Assembly (NCBI GenBank): GCA_039934875.1
Contig: JBDTLH010000106.1
Location: forward strand, 1-5,656
Reading direction: 5' to 3'
Length of the DNA: 5,656 nt
Source: JBDTLH01 sp039934875
GTDB taxonomy: Bacteria; Acidobacteriota; Terriglobia; Terriglobales; Acidobacteriaceae
This document shows positions 1 through 5,447 of the stretch, piece after piece. The notes beneath the pieces are model-generated. The model did no database searches. It was not told the DNA's origin and worked only from the letters and a program-made list of their open reading frames with translations. The position numbers were made by a program, and so were the translations under genes. Within the stretch, counting starts at the first letter, position 1; the number at the start of each line of letters is the position of its first letter.

Positions 1-70
1 GTTGAACAGAACAAAAGTGAAATAGCAAGACGATTTAGTCGCATGTACCTTCTCCGTGTGAAAGTCACAA

Positions 71-379
71 TCAGGGAGCTATATATTGCAGCAATGCCCG
101 CTCCTGCCCCGTGGTTAAATTGGCGCGGGTGCGCATATGACGAACAATTGTTCTCGCTGCTGATCCCGGCAATGTCTGTGGAGCAGCATGACAACGCGAG
201 CATTGCGTTGCGAAGACGCGCTCCCCCTCGTCTTCTTCGTGCGCGCTTCTCGGCTTTTCACGCTGCATTGGAGCGTGATGGTCGGAAGCCCTGGGACTTT
301 TTGCCCCCATAGCTAGACCACACGCCGAAGTCAAGGCCAACCCAGCCGCGAGCAACATGACAGCGTTCTTTTCCATCAT
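71..379 (-). CDS. Small mono-haem c-type cytochrome, exported
   Basis: The 102-residue product has a hydrophobic N-terminal signal sequence (about residues 5-26, possible cleavage after AMG or nearby). A single CxxCH haem-attachment motif, CSRCH, lies at residues 60-64 and is followed by AP. A later HM in a VRHMRTRANLT context (Met82) is the likely distal axial ligand. This order (CxxCHxAP, then xxHMxxRAxLT, then a short C-terminal helix) is a known layout for small class I-like cytochromes c; haem would be attached in the periplasm. Residues 27-53 are polar and charged, probably a linker. The start ATG at 379 overlaps the stop of the upstream barrel gene (ATGATGA), and a GGGGG stretch inside that gene's last codons serves as ribosome site, so translation is probably coupled. 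A second in-frame ATG at 376 is equally usable. A Cys at residue 20 (LTSAC) is a poor lipobox. The electron partner is unknown. Confidence 0.85.
   Translation of the reverse strand: MMEKNAVMLLAAGLALTSACGLAMGAKSPRASDHHAPMQREKPRSAHEEDEGERVFATQCSRCHAAPQTLPGSAARTIVRHMRTRANLTTGQERALLQYIAP
376..379 (-). other. ATGA start/stop overlap (translational coupling site)
   Basis: On the minus strand the barrel gene's TGA (378-376) overlaps the cytochrome's first ATG (379-377), giving ATGATGA with a second ATG at 376. The GGGGG run 4-8 bases upstream lies in the barrel gene's final Gly-Gly-Lys codons. This layout is a standard sign of one mRNA and of termination-reinitiation coupling. Confidence 0.85.
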
Positions 380-1422
380 TTACCCCCAATAGCTATCGGT
401 AGTAAGAAGCGATAGGTAAGTGCCACGCTCCACACATGGTGATCTCTTGCGGCAGTGAATTGCTGTCCAAAGCTGCTGCTGATACGGACATCATGAGTCA
501 CAAAATAATTCAAGCCTAAGTCAGCCTGAGTGGTTTCCGTCGCCGGCAAAGAGTCATTGAACTGCGGCATCGTGCGATAGAACTGTTGCAATCTGAGAAC
601 TGGCTGCAACCGGCCCAGAATCGAATTCGGCTTGCGCGCTCCGGGGCCCAGGAATGCGGCCTCCGCCCAATATCCTTGCCCACTGATCGAATGCGCGTAC
701 TCTGATCTCAATTGCAACTTGGCCTGATCAGGCGTCCAGGATAGATGTGCCCCCACTGCATTGGAGTGCGTCCCTTCCAGATAGCGTTCATAGGAGGCGC
801 CCAGCTCCAGCGCTCTCGTTGGAAAGAGCACATCGACTCGAGTGCCGGCGGCCCTTCCCGACTCCAGATGGCTGGCTCGCGTACCGCAGGACGAAAACGC
901 CGTTACGTTCAACTGCCAATCACCATGCCCTCCAATGCTGGTACGCAGCATAGCGCCGTTACTCGACCCGGAGGTCCGCGTACCGATAGGAAAGATAAGA
1001 GGCGCTTCGGGAAGATTACGGATCCAGAGTGCCGTGAACCGCTCGTTGTAAATGCCAAACGGGGTCAAAAACCGTCCGGCAACAAAGGTAATCGATCTCG
1101 AAAATGTATAGTCAAGCTGGAGGTATTCCAAGGTCCCGAAAAATTGACCTTGATATGGCCCTGTACTGCCATTCGATCTGCCCAGAAACCCTCTAAAATC
1201 AGCGCGCGATTCTATCAATATGTGATCGCCAACGGGCGCCAATACCACGGGAGCAATAACCGGCTGCCAGGAGGGCACTCCGTTATCGTTCGTGCCGATC
1301 ACGCCGGCTGCCCCTGAAAGTACTGGCGCTCCCGACTGCGATTGGGCAGGCGAGCAGATGGCGCAACAACAGAGCACAACCGCCGCCGCCAATGTTTTCC
1401 GGAAATAGCGCTCTTCCCACAT
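376..1422 (-). CDS. Outer-membrane beta-barrel (porin-like) protein
   Basis: The 348-residue protein begins with a Sec-type signal peptide (charged EERYFRK, hydrophobic residues about 11-24, likely cleavage near AQS at 26-28). The mature part is rich in alternating polar/hydrophobic strands typical of a barrel, for example FFGTLEYLQLDYTF (94-107), LELGASYERYLEGT (205-218) and AKLQLRSEYAHSISG (234-248). It ends with VWSVALTYRF (330-339), a terminal strand closing on Phe, as outer-membrane proteins do, plus a short tail. GRFLTPFGIYNERF (116-129) resembles the GRF-TPFG segment of phosphate-selective/OprO-P-like porins and related barrels; assignment to one family is uncertain. The hydrophobic core of the signal peptide has an unusual Cys run (LCCCAIC, 17-23). 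The start at 1422 has AGGG about 8 bases upstream, and a TTGACA box lies further up. The gene is first in an operon with the cytochrome at 71-379. The transported substrate is unknown. Confidence 0.75.
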   Translation of the reverse strand: MWEERYFRKTLAAAVVLCCCAICSPAQSQSGAPVLSGAAGVIGTNDNGVPSWQPVIAPVVLAPVGDHILIESRADFRGFLGRSNGSTGPYQGQFFGTLEYLQLDYTFSRSITFVAGRFLTPFGIYNERFTALWIRNLPEAPLIFPIGTRTSGSSNGAMLRTSIGGHGDWQLNVTAFSSCGTRASHLESGRAAGTRVDVLFPTRALELGASYERYLEGTHSNAVGAHLSWTPDQAKLQLRSEYAHSISGQGYWAEAAFLGPGARKPNSILGRLQPVLRLQQFYRTMPQFNDSLPATETTQADLGLNYFVTHDVRISSSFGQQFTAARDHHVWSVALTYRFLLPIAIGGK

Positions 1423-1453
1423 GCGACTACCCTAACGGTTCGGCCAATGGTAG

Positions 1454-1482
1454 ATGTCGCCCTTACGTAACCACTATGTCAA
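1454..1482 (-). promoter_or_regulatory. Candidate promoter of the barrel-cytochrome operon
   Basis: On the minus strand a perfect TTGACA (-35, 1482-1477) is followed by a 17-base spacer and CGACAT (1459-1454), a weak -10. A start site around 1447 would leave a leader of about 25 bases before the ATG at 1422. The spacer contains the 8-bp palindrome TTACGTAA (1463-1470), so a repressor bound there would block RNA polymerase. The -35 is convincing and the -10 is not. Confidence 0.4.
1463..1470. promoter_or_regulatory. TTACGTAA palindrome, possible operator
   Basis: This perfect 8-bp palindrome lies in the spacer between the candidate -35 and -10 boxes of the minus-strand promoter. Its position suits a dimeric regulator, but no regulator gene is present here and the assignment is inference. 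Confidence 0.25.
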
Positions 1483-1510
1483 AAATGGGTGGTCTGGAAT
1501 GGCACGCAGC

Positions 1511-1529
1511 TCCCGGCCAAACGGCGGGA
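1511..1529. other. Short GC-rich hairpin in the divergent intergenic region
   Basis: TCCCG-G-CC, a loop of AAAC, then GGCGGGA can fold into a 7-bp stem with one bulged G. It sits between the two divergent promoter candidates. No T-tract follows on either strand, so it is a poor terminator. It could be an operator, or chance in GC-rich DNA. Confidence 0.25.
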
Positions 1530-1531
1530 CA

Positions 1532-1560
1532 TTTACCTGGCAGGGACATACCGGTGACAT
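1532..1560 (+). promoter_or_regulatory. Weak candidate promoter for the glycosyltransferase gene
   Basis: TTTACC (1532-1537), a 17-base spacer and TGACAT (1555-1560) precede the TTG start by 27 bases. Both boxes match the sigma-70 consensus only in part. Like the divergent promoter, the -10 candidate ends in GACAT, so the two sides of this region may share a recognition element. Confidence 0.2.
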
Positions 1561-1573
1561 CTGCGCCAGAAGC

Positions 1574-1579
1574 GAAGGA
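1574..1579 (+). promoter_or_regulatory. Ribosome binding site deciding a TTG start
   Basis: GAAGGA stands 8 bases before the TTG at 1588. The first in-frame ATG (1603) lies 23 bases from this site and has only a weak TGGA nearby. The spacing therefore favours TTG as the start of the glycosyltransferase gene; an ATG start would shorten it by five residues only. Confidence 0.55.
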
Positions 1580-1587
1580 TAAATTTC

Positions 1588-3696
1588 TTGTGGAACTTGC
1601 TTATGAGCACAGAACTTCCACGGCATGAGATGTGGATGCGCGGATTATCAATTCCGAAATGGGCGGAAGCGGCGGTCCTCTTGGTTGTCGCCGCATTATT
1701 CTCCATCACCGTGCTGGCTCCCTCATGGCGCACTTTAAATACCGACTTCCCCAACTATTATGTGGCTGCCTCTCTGTTCAGAGCGGGCGTTCCACTTGAC
1801 CGCGCCTACGAATGGGAGTGGTTTCAGCGCCAGAAAGACCACTTGCGTGTTCCCCAGCCTCTCGTAGGGTTTGCCCCTCATCCACCTCTGTGTGCACTGC
1901 CTGTGGTGCCGCTCACCTTCTTCTCTCCTCTGGTAGCAAAACGAGTTTGGACCATTTTGAATTCGGCGTTCTTGGTCGCAACCATGATGCTGCTGGCGCA
2001 CCTCACCCTCATGCGCTTATGGCAAATAGCCACGCTGTTCATGGTGTTCCTCATTCCACTCCGATCGAATTTCATGTTGGGGCAGTACTATGTACTGCTT
2101 CTGGCGCTCATCTGCCTGGCCTATTACCTTCAGCAACAAGATAGAAAAGCCCTGTCCGGCGTTATGCTCGCTGTTGCAGCATCGCTTAAGTTATTCCCTG
2201 CCGGCTTTCTACTGTTGTTTTTGTGGAAGCGCAACTGGAAGTCCGCATTCGGCCTGATAGGCGGCCTCATCGCGCTTTCTGCTTTATCCATCGCTCTCTT
2301 CGGCCTCGACGCGCACTGGGTTTATTTGACCCAGGTGCTACCGCGAACCCTTAGCGGAGATTTACTCGGCCCCTATGTCCCGCGCTCCTACACCGGATTA
2401 TGGCATAGGCTGTTTATCTATGAGCCGGAGCTGAATCCTACGCCTTTGCTTAGTTCGCCAACCGCCTACATCTGGTTTCGCATCCTGGCACCTGTATTGC
2501 TGACCGGGTACTATCTATTAAAGCTGAGGGAAGGCGAAGCAAATGCCGCGATGGACTGGTCGGGAATGCTGTTTCTGCTTGTCCTGCTTTCTCCCATGCC
2601 TGCTTCATACCATTACTGCGTGCTTATCCTTGGGTTCGTACTGTCCGTGGGCGTGCTTCGCGAGCGGGGCCAACTAATTCCCGCGGCGCTGCTGACATTG
2701 CTTTCGCTGTTTACATTCGCTCCAAAGGTGCCCGATCTGGTCAGACTTCTCCTGTTAACATTATTATTCTTGCTGCTTATGCGCTTCGGCTTCTCCCCCC
2801 TTGTGGTTCGGAGCAGGCGGCTCAAACTGTCGTTGGTGATACTCGGCCTTCTTATAGTCAGCTCAGCATCTACTCTCTCGTCGGGCGTTAGAGCGTCAGA
2901 TCGTCTTTTCCGATCAATGCCATTTCCTGCCGGATACCGTGCCGCCAACCCAGTAGCTGCCTCGCACACCATCGCTTTTACCCAAATGGTTGGCACCGGT
3001 TATCGCGCAATCATCGGTACCAACAATCAAGCTGTCTGGCTGCCGCCGAACTCTGATGCGCTCAGTCTGGCTGCTTCTCGTGAGTCTCCGTGGCTCTACT
3101 ATGAGCTTGCCGGTGCGCGCTCTTCGATTTGGCGCATCCGAACTGATGGTGCAAATTCCGCCCAATATGTTACTCAGGGCCAGCAACCCTACTTGTCCCA
3201 TAACGCTGAATGGCTGCTATTCATTCGTGAGCAGCATGGGACAGGCCACCTCTGGCTCCGCTCGATCAGGACATCCACAGAGCGTCAGTTGACCTTCGAC
3301 AGCTTCAACGTCTTGGAAGCCACGGTCAATGATGCCGGAGAGGTAATCGCATCGGTCGGTCCTGTTGCCACTCCGTCTCTGGTCTCGATCGCAAGCAAAT
3401 CGCCTTCCGCAGGCCGTCTCCTATGGTCTCGCGACGACCGATATCCCGCCTACTCACCGGACGGCGCCCGGCTTGCCTATTCCCATAGGACCGGGGGAGC
3501 GTGGCACCTGCGGGTCCGGAATTTGGTCTCCGGCGCAGAGCAGCAACTCACTCGCGGACCATGCAACTCCTCCCAACCGTTTTGGGAAGATACTGAAGGT
3601 ACTACTGATGTTCTCTACGCCACAGACTGCGGGCGTGGCCTTGGCCTGAGCGCAATCGCGCAGGTTGCCGTGCCCCAAGCGCCCGCCATCCATTGA
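1588..3696 (+). CDS. GT87-family (DUF2029) membrane glycosyltransferase fused to a TolB-like propeller
   Basis: The 702-residue protein has two parts. Residues 1 to about 430 form a polytopic membrane domain with roughly 12-13 hydrophobic helices (for example 27-45, 122-140, 166-182, 190-212, 220-240, 340-356, 385-401, 412-430). NTDFPNYYVAA (51-61), just after the first helix, fits the periplasmic loop where GT-C enzymes carry a catalytic Asp (D53). LGQYYVLLLALICLAYY (164-180) followed by LSGVMLAVAASLKLFPAGFL (189-208) and a basic KRNWK matches the GQxN...AG...KxxP layout I know from GT87/DUF2029. Known members (such as PimE of mycobacteria) use polyprenyl-phosphate sugars; donor and acceptor here are unknown. 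Residues about 450-695 look like a degenerate propeller with a clear PD40/TolB motif RYPAYSPDGARLAYSHR (618-634) and weaker repeats near 533-560 and 648-681. It is probably periplasmic. The gene appears monocistronic, divergent from the barrel operon and convergent with the ferritin-like gene. Confidence 0.8.
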   Translation: MWNLLMSTELPRHEMWMRGLSIPKWAEAAVLLVVAALFSITVLAPSWRTLNTDFPNYYVAASLFRAGVPLDRAYEWEWFQRQKDHLRVPQPLVGFAPHPPLCALPVVPLTFFSPLVAKRVWTILNSAFLVATMMLLAHLTLMRLWQIATLFMVFLIPLRSNFMLGQYYVLLLALICLAYYLQQQDRKALSGVMLAVAASLKLFPAGFLLLFLWKRNWKSAFGLIGGLIALSALSIALFGLDAHWVYLTQVLPRTLSGDLLGPYVPRSYTGLWHRLFIYEPELNPTPLLSSPTAYIWFRILAPVLLTGYYLLKLREGEANAAMDWSGMLFLLVLLSPMPASYHYCVLILGFVLSVGVLRERGQLIPAALLTLLSLFTFAPKVPDLVRLLLLTLLFLLLMRFGFSPLVVRSRRLKLSLVILGLLIVSSASTLSSGVRASDRLFRSMPFPAGYRAANPVAASHTIAFTQMVGTGYRAIIGTNNQAVWLPPNSDALSLAASRESPWLYYELAGARSSIWRIRTDGANSAQYVTQGQQPYLSHNAEWLLFIREQHGTGHLWLRSIRTSTERQLTFDSFNVLEATVNDAGEVIASVGPVATPSLVSIASKSPSAGRLLWSRDDRYPAYSPDGARLAYSHRTGGAWHLRVRNLVSGAEQQLTRGPCNSSQPFWEDTEGTTDVLYATDCGRGLGLSAIAQVAVPQAPAIH

Positions 3697-3731
3697 TGTG
3701 CGCTCTGCAATACCGCAACCAGCAAAGGTCG

Positions 3732-3790
3732 TGGTGAGAACGCTATCAGCAGCTTTCGCATGCCAAGCTGCCAACCAAGCGCTCTCACCA
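3732..3790. terminator. Long imperfect stem-loop between convergent genes
   Basis: An outer stem pairs TGGTGAGAACGC (3732-3743) with GCGCTCTCACCA (3779-3790), 11 of 12 positions matching. An inner stem pairs GCAGCTT (3749-3755) with AAGCTGC (3765-3771) around a 9-base loop. It starts 35 bases after the glycosyltransferase stop and lies about 60 bases beyond the ferritin-like stop, where a bidirectional terminator would be expected. Neither strand has a T-tract after the stem, so it may act as an RNA-end stabiliser or a REP-like palindrome instead. Confidence 0.45.
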
Positions 3791-3823
3791 GTTCCTCTCC
3801 CCAACGGAGCTGAAAATGCGTTC

Positions 3824-3843
3824 GCCGCCGATTCTGCAGCGGC
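3824..3843 (-). terminator. Weak hairpin after the ferritin-like gene
   Basis: On the minus strand GCCGC, a 10-base loop and GCGGC begin 7 bases after the TAG stop at 3851, with a TTTT a few bases further downstream. The stem is only 5 bp, so termination here is possible but weakly supported. Confidence 0.2.
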
Positions 3844-3850
3844 TTAGAAT

Positions 3851-4483
3851 CTATCGCCCTCCGCGCCGTGCCGCGTCTGCATCCTCGGCAAGGTCGAGCA
3901 TCAACTCGAAGAAATCCCTGGATTGGCCGATGAACAGTCCCATCGCAGTGAGAAACTGCACCACTCCCATCGCAATGCCCTTGCTGGCCGTCGGCCTCAC
4001 TATCGAACATTTAGGCAGCTCTCTGCTCAGGAATATCGTCGGCTCCGGCATGATCAGGTTCGTCTGAAATTCCTCTCCTCCAAACGGAGGTGCATTGAGA
4101 TTTGGAAACACCAGCGTGGGGTCCTTCGGGTCGGTCAGCGGAGGCGCGTTGCCCGCCTTATCGCTCCACGTCTGAAAATGTATTGCCTCCGTGGGGCCGA
4201 TGCTGAGAACGATACGCAAAACCTCCGTATCAAACACTCGCTGGGCGATTGCGGGATACAGGCTGGTGCCACCCTGCTCGATCGTCCCAAAGTGGAAACC
4301 CGCGGTGTTCGCGATCGCTTGGACATGGTCGTTCGGTGTGAGGTCCGCATCCGTCCTGGGTATCGCCGGATGCTGGCCCACTGCAAGGCTCGGAACTGCT
4401 TGAGCAAAGCTATCGCCGAAATCCGGGTTCTTGCCGGCGCTGCGGTACCGGGTCCACCAAGTCGTATCCACCGTGAGCTGCAT
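3851..4483 (-). CDS. C-terminal fragment of the ferritin-like protein
   Basis: This 210-residue open frame begins MQLTVDTTWWTRYRS and carries the last two helices of the ferritin-like domain. They include FHFGTIEQGG (63-72 of the fragment), the ExxH in GPTEAIHFQTW (96-106), a Pro-rich section around 114-135 and a final hydrophobic helix near 167-187. The ATG is an internal Met of the intact family sequence, yet it overlaps the middle frame's TAA as TAATG, so reinitiation is conceivable if ribosomes reach that stop. No Shine-Dalgarno stands clearly before it. It has no signal peptide of its own, so an independently made fragment would stay in the cytoplasm and lack the first two helices. Confidence 0.6.
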   Translation of the reverse strand: MQLTVDTTWWTRYRSAGKNPDFGDSFAQAVPSLAVGQHPAIPRTDADLTPNDHVQAIANTAGFHFGTIEQGGTSLYPAIAQRVFDTEVLRIVLSIGPTEAIHFQTWSDKAGNAPPLTDPKDPTLVFPNLNAPPFGGEEFQTNLIMPEPTIFLSRELPKCSIVRPTASKGIAMGVVQFLTAMGLFIGQSRDFFELMLDLAEDADAARRGGR

Positions 4484-4610
4484 TAGGTTCGTAACCGCCC
4501 AATTTGCTGCGCCCCTGTTGCTTTGCTGCTCGGTAGGTGGCGGAAGCGTTCGAGGTCGGCTATCGCCGCGCCCTTCGACCTCAGATAAGCGTTGAGGAAC
4601 ACCTCGTGCG

Positions 4611-4976
4611 TCAACTCATCTTGCGTATTGTCGTGGATATACTGTGCCATGTCCGCATCCAGGACCGCGAGTGCGGCGGGATAGGCTGGGCTCCCACTCC
4701 CCCCGGTACCTGGCTGTCCTGGATTCCGCCCAGCTCGTTGTATTGCTGCCAGAGGTCGGTCTCGAGGATCTCTGCGGCTGCAAGAAATCTCAAAATCGCA
4801 GCGTCGCCCTTGCTGAGATGGCCGCTTCGCTCTTCGTGTTCTTCCTGGGCCAGGGCAGATGTGCTATGCGCCAGCAATCCGGCGCCTATTGCCACGCCAC
4901 CTGCGGCGGTTAATCCGTTCTTTACGAACGTGCGCCGATCGACTGAGTTTTTCAATCCGTTCTGTAGGTTTTTCAT
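4611..4976 (-). CDS. N-terminal fragment of the ferritin-like protein (Tat signal and first helix)
   Basis: This is the piece translated without recoding: 121 residues. Residues 1-93 are genuine family sequence: the Tat signal with RR at 14-15, an Ala-rich hydrophobic core, then helix ILRFLAAAEILETDLWQQY (61-79). After VPGG (90-93) the frame leaves the family and runs through about 28 unrelated residues to a chance stop. The frame is also open upstream to 5090, but those 38 residues look like no protein and have no ribosome site; AAGGAGA just ahead of 4976 fixes the start. A -1 slip at the G run would continue the correct sequence. Unless that happens, the product is a truncated exported helix unlikely to bind iron. 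Confidence 0.6.
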   Translation of the reverse strand: MKNLQNGLKNSVDRRTFVKNGLTAAGGVAIGAGLLAHSTSALAQEEHEERSGHLSKGDAAILRFLAAAEILETDLWQQYNELGGIQDSQVPGGVGAQPIPPHSRSWMRTWHSISTTIRKMS

Positions 4977-4982
4977 AAGCTC

Positions 4983-4989
4983 TCTCCTT
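4983..4989 (-). promoter_or_regulatory. Ribosome binding site of the ferritin-like gene
   Basis: AAGGAGA on the minus strand stands 6 bases before the ATG at 4976. It settles the start and rules out the longer open frame running up to 5090. Confidence 0.75.
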
Positions 4990-5251
4990 ACCTGAGGAGC
5001 TTGAGCCTGCCCAAATCCGCAAGTGTCATCAGCCTGTAAACAACATGTAAAGGTGTATGACCTCCCACAAAAAGCCGATTCGGAGTACATAATTTTCTTG
5101 CGGGTCGCTCAATTGCAATGCCAATCGGCTGTGAACCCTTCTACACATTTGCCGTGTGGAGATAACGCCTCACCGCTTGCAGAGTAGAATCAGTCGTAGC
5201 CAGGGGCCTGACACGTACCCTTGATTATTCCCCTGTCGTAATGGTTGAGCG

Positions 5252-5259
5252 AAAGGAGG
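5252..5259 (+). promoter_or_regulatory. Near-perfect Shine-Dalgarno site of the 59-residue gene
   Basis: AAAGGAGG stands 5 bases before the ATG at 5265. It lies inside the longer open frame that begins at the ATG at 5241, which has no ribosome site of its own. This decides for the shorter protein. Confidence 0.75.
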
Positions 5260-5264
5260 GCCGA

Positions 5265-5444
5265 ATGGCGAGTCGCTATAGCGTGGTCGAAACGCCGAAA
5301 TCACTGGGTGGCCTGACTCAGGAAGAGATCAACCTGGGCCGGTTCTATGTCGTGGATAACCTGAACAACAGTATCGTCGGAAAGAATTTCAGAAGCCGAG
5401 AAGAAGCCCAGGGCCATATGTACGACCTCTTAACCCAGCGATAG
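5265..5444 (+). CDS. Small hypothetical protein, 59 residues
   Basis: I do not recognise a named family. The product MASRYSVVETPKSLGG... is hydrophilic, has no Cys, no signal peptide and no membrane segment, so it is probably cytoplasmic. The N-terminal third is polar. The rest reads as a short strand FYVVDN (27-32), a turn, then IVGKNF (37-42) and a helix rich in charged residues (RSREEAQGHMYDLLTQR, 43-59). A strand-strand-helix of this kind, with G-x-x-F followed by an EEA helix, recurs in small uncharacterised proteins. Coding is supported chiefly by the strong ribosome site 5 bases ahead. The gene stands alone, divergent from the ferritin-like gene, with a hairpin just after its stop. Starting at 5241 would add eight residues but would bury the ribosome site in coding sequence. 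Confidence 0.65.
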   Translation: MASRYSVVETPKSLGGLTQEEINLGRFYVVDNLNNSIVGKNFRSREEAQGHMYDLLTQR

Positions 5445-5447
5445 CCT

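Larger units (their letters stand above)
3851..4976 (-). pseudogene. Tat-exported ferritin-like domain protein, interrupted by two frameshifts
   Basis: Reading the minus strand from the ATG at 4976 gives three successive frames that join into one protein of 375 residues if one base is added at each of two places: the G6 run at 4699-4704 and TTACG at 4490-4494 (expected TTAACG). The joined product has a twin-arginine signal (VDRRTFVKNG, residues 12-21, then a small-residue hydrophobic stretch and ALA-QE near 43). A four-helix ferritin-like domain follows, with E69/E72, an ExxH at 121-124 (DELTHE), E234 and an ExxH at 264-267 (EAIHF). These fit the usual di-metal ligand pattern; I would place it in the Ferritin_2 (PF13668) group. 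The middle frame encodes SGSPAYPAALAVLDADMAQY and onward, and is clean up to the second break. AAGGAGA (4983-4989) lies 6 bases before the start. Conserved residues in all three pieces suggest a very recent lesion or sequencing errors. Iron storage or an oxidative-stress role is inferred only from the fold. Confidence 0.8.
4977..5264. other. Divergent intergenic region, ferritin-like gene and 59-residue gene
   Basis: About 290 bases without a convincing gene. On the minus strand TTGCAA (5118-5113) followed 17-18 bases on by AAATTA/AATTAT is the best sigma-70-like candidate for the ferritin-like gene, and is weak. An 8-bp perfect inverted repeat, AGCCGATT (5073-5080) and AATCGGCT (5123-5130), brackets that candidate. 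CACA (5144-5147) and TGTG (5155-5158) form a minor inverted pair. I see no clear plus-strand promoter for the small gene. Confidence 0.35.

Noticed and set aside
57..69. TGTGA-AAG-TCACA as a CRP-like site or a terminator after the cytochrome
   Set aside because: The CRP consensus needs six bases between the half-sites and here there are three. The 5-bp stem has no T-tract, so it is probably chance.
43..312. An 89-residue open frame on the plus strand opposite the cytochrome
   Set aside because: The opposite strand carries the CxxCH motif and signal peptide; the plus-strand product is Arg/Pro-rich shadow sequence.
311..325. Lipoprotein signal in the cytochrome (LTSAC, Cys20)
   Set aside because: The -3 position is Thr where Leu is usual, and a normal signal-peptidase I site is available a few residues later.
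745..1317. A 190-residue open frame on the plus strand inside the barrel gene
   Set aside because: It is antisense to a gene with signal peptide, strand pattern and C-terminal signature. Its own product has no recognisable domain.
3615..4010. Open minus-strand frames spanning the convergent intergenic region
   Set aside because: They overlap both the propeller end and the ferritin-like end in other frames, show no motif and lack ribosome sites. The intergenic part is explained by a stem-loop.
3923..4486. A 187-residue open frame on the plus strand opposite the ferritin-like gene
   Set aside because: The product is Arg-rich without any motif, and the minus strand reads as a clear ferritin-like C-terminal domain.
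4977..5090. 38-residue N-terminal extension of the ferritin-like protein
   Set aside because: The Tat signal must be N-terminal, and AAGGAGA lies directly before the inner ATG at 4976.
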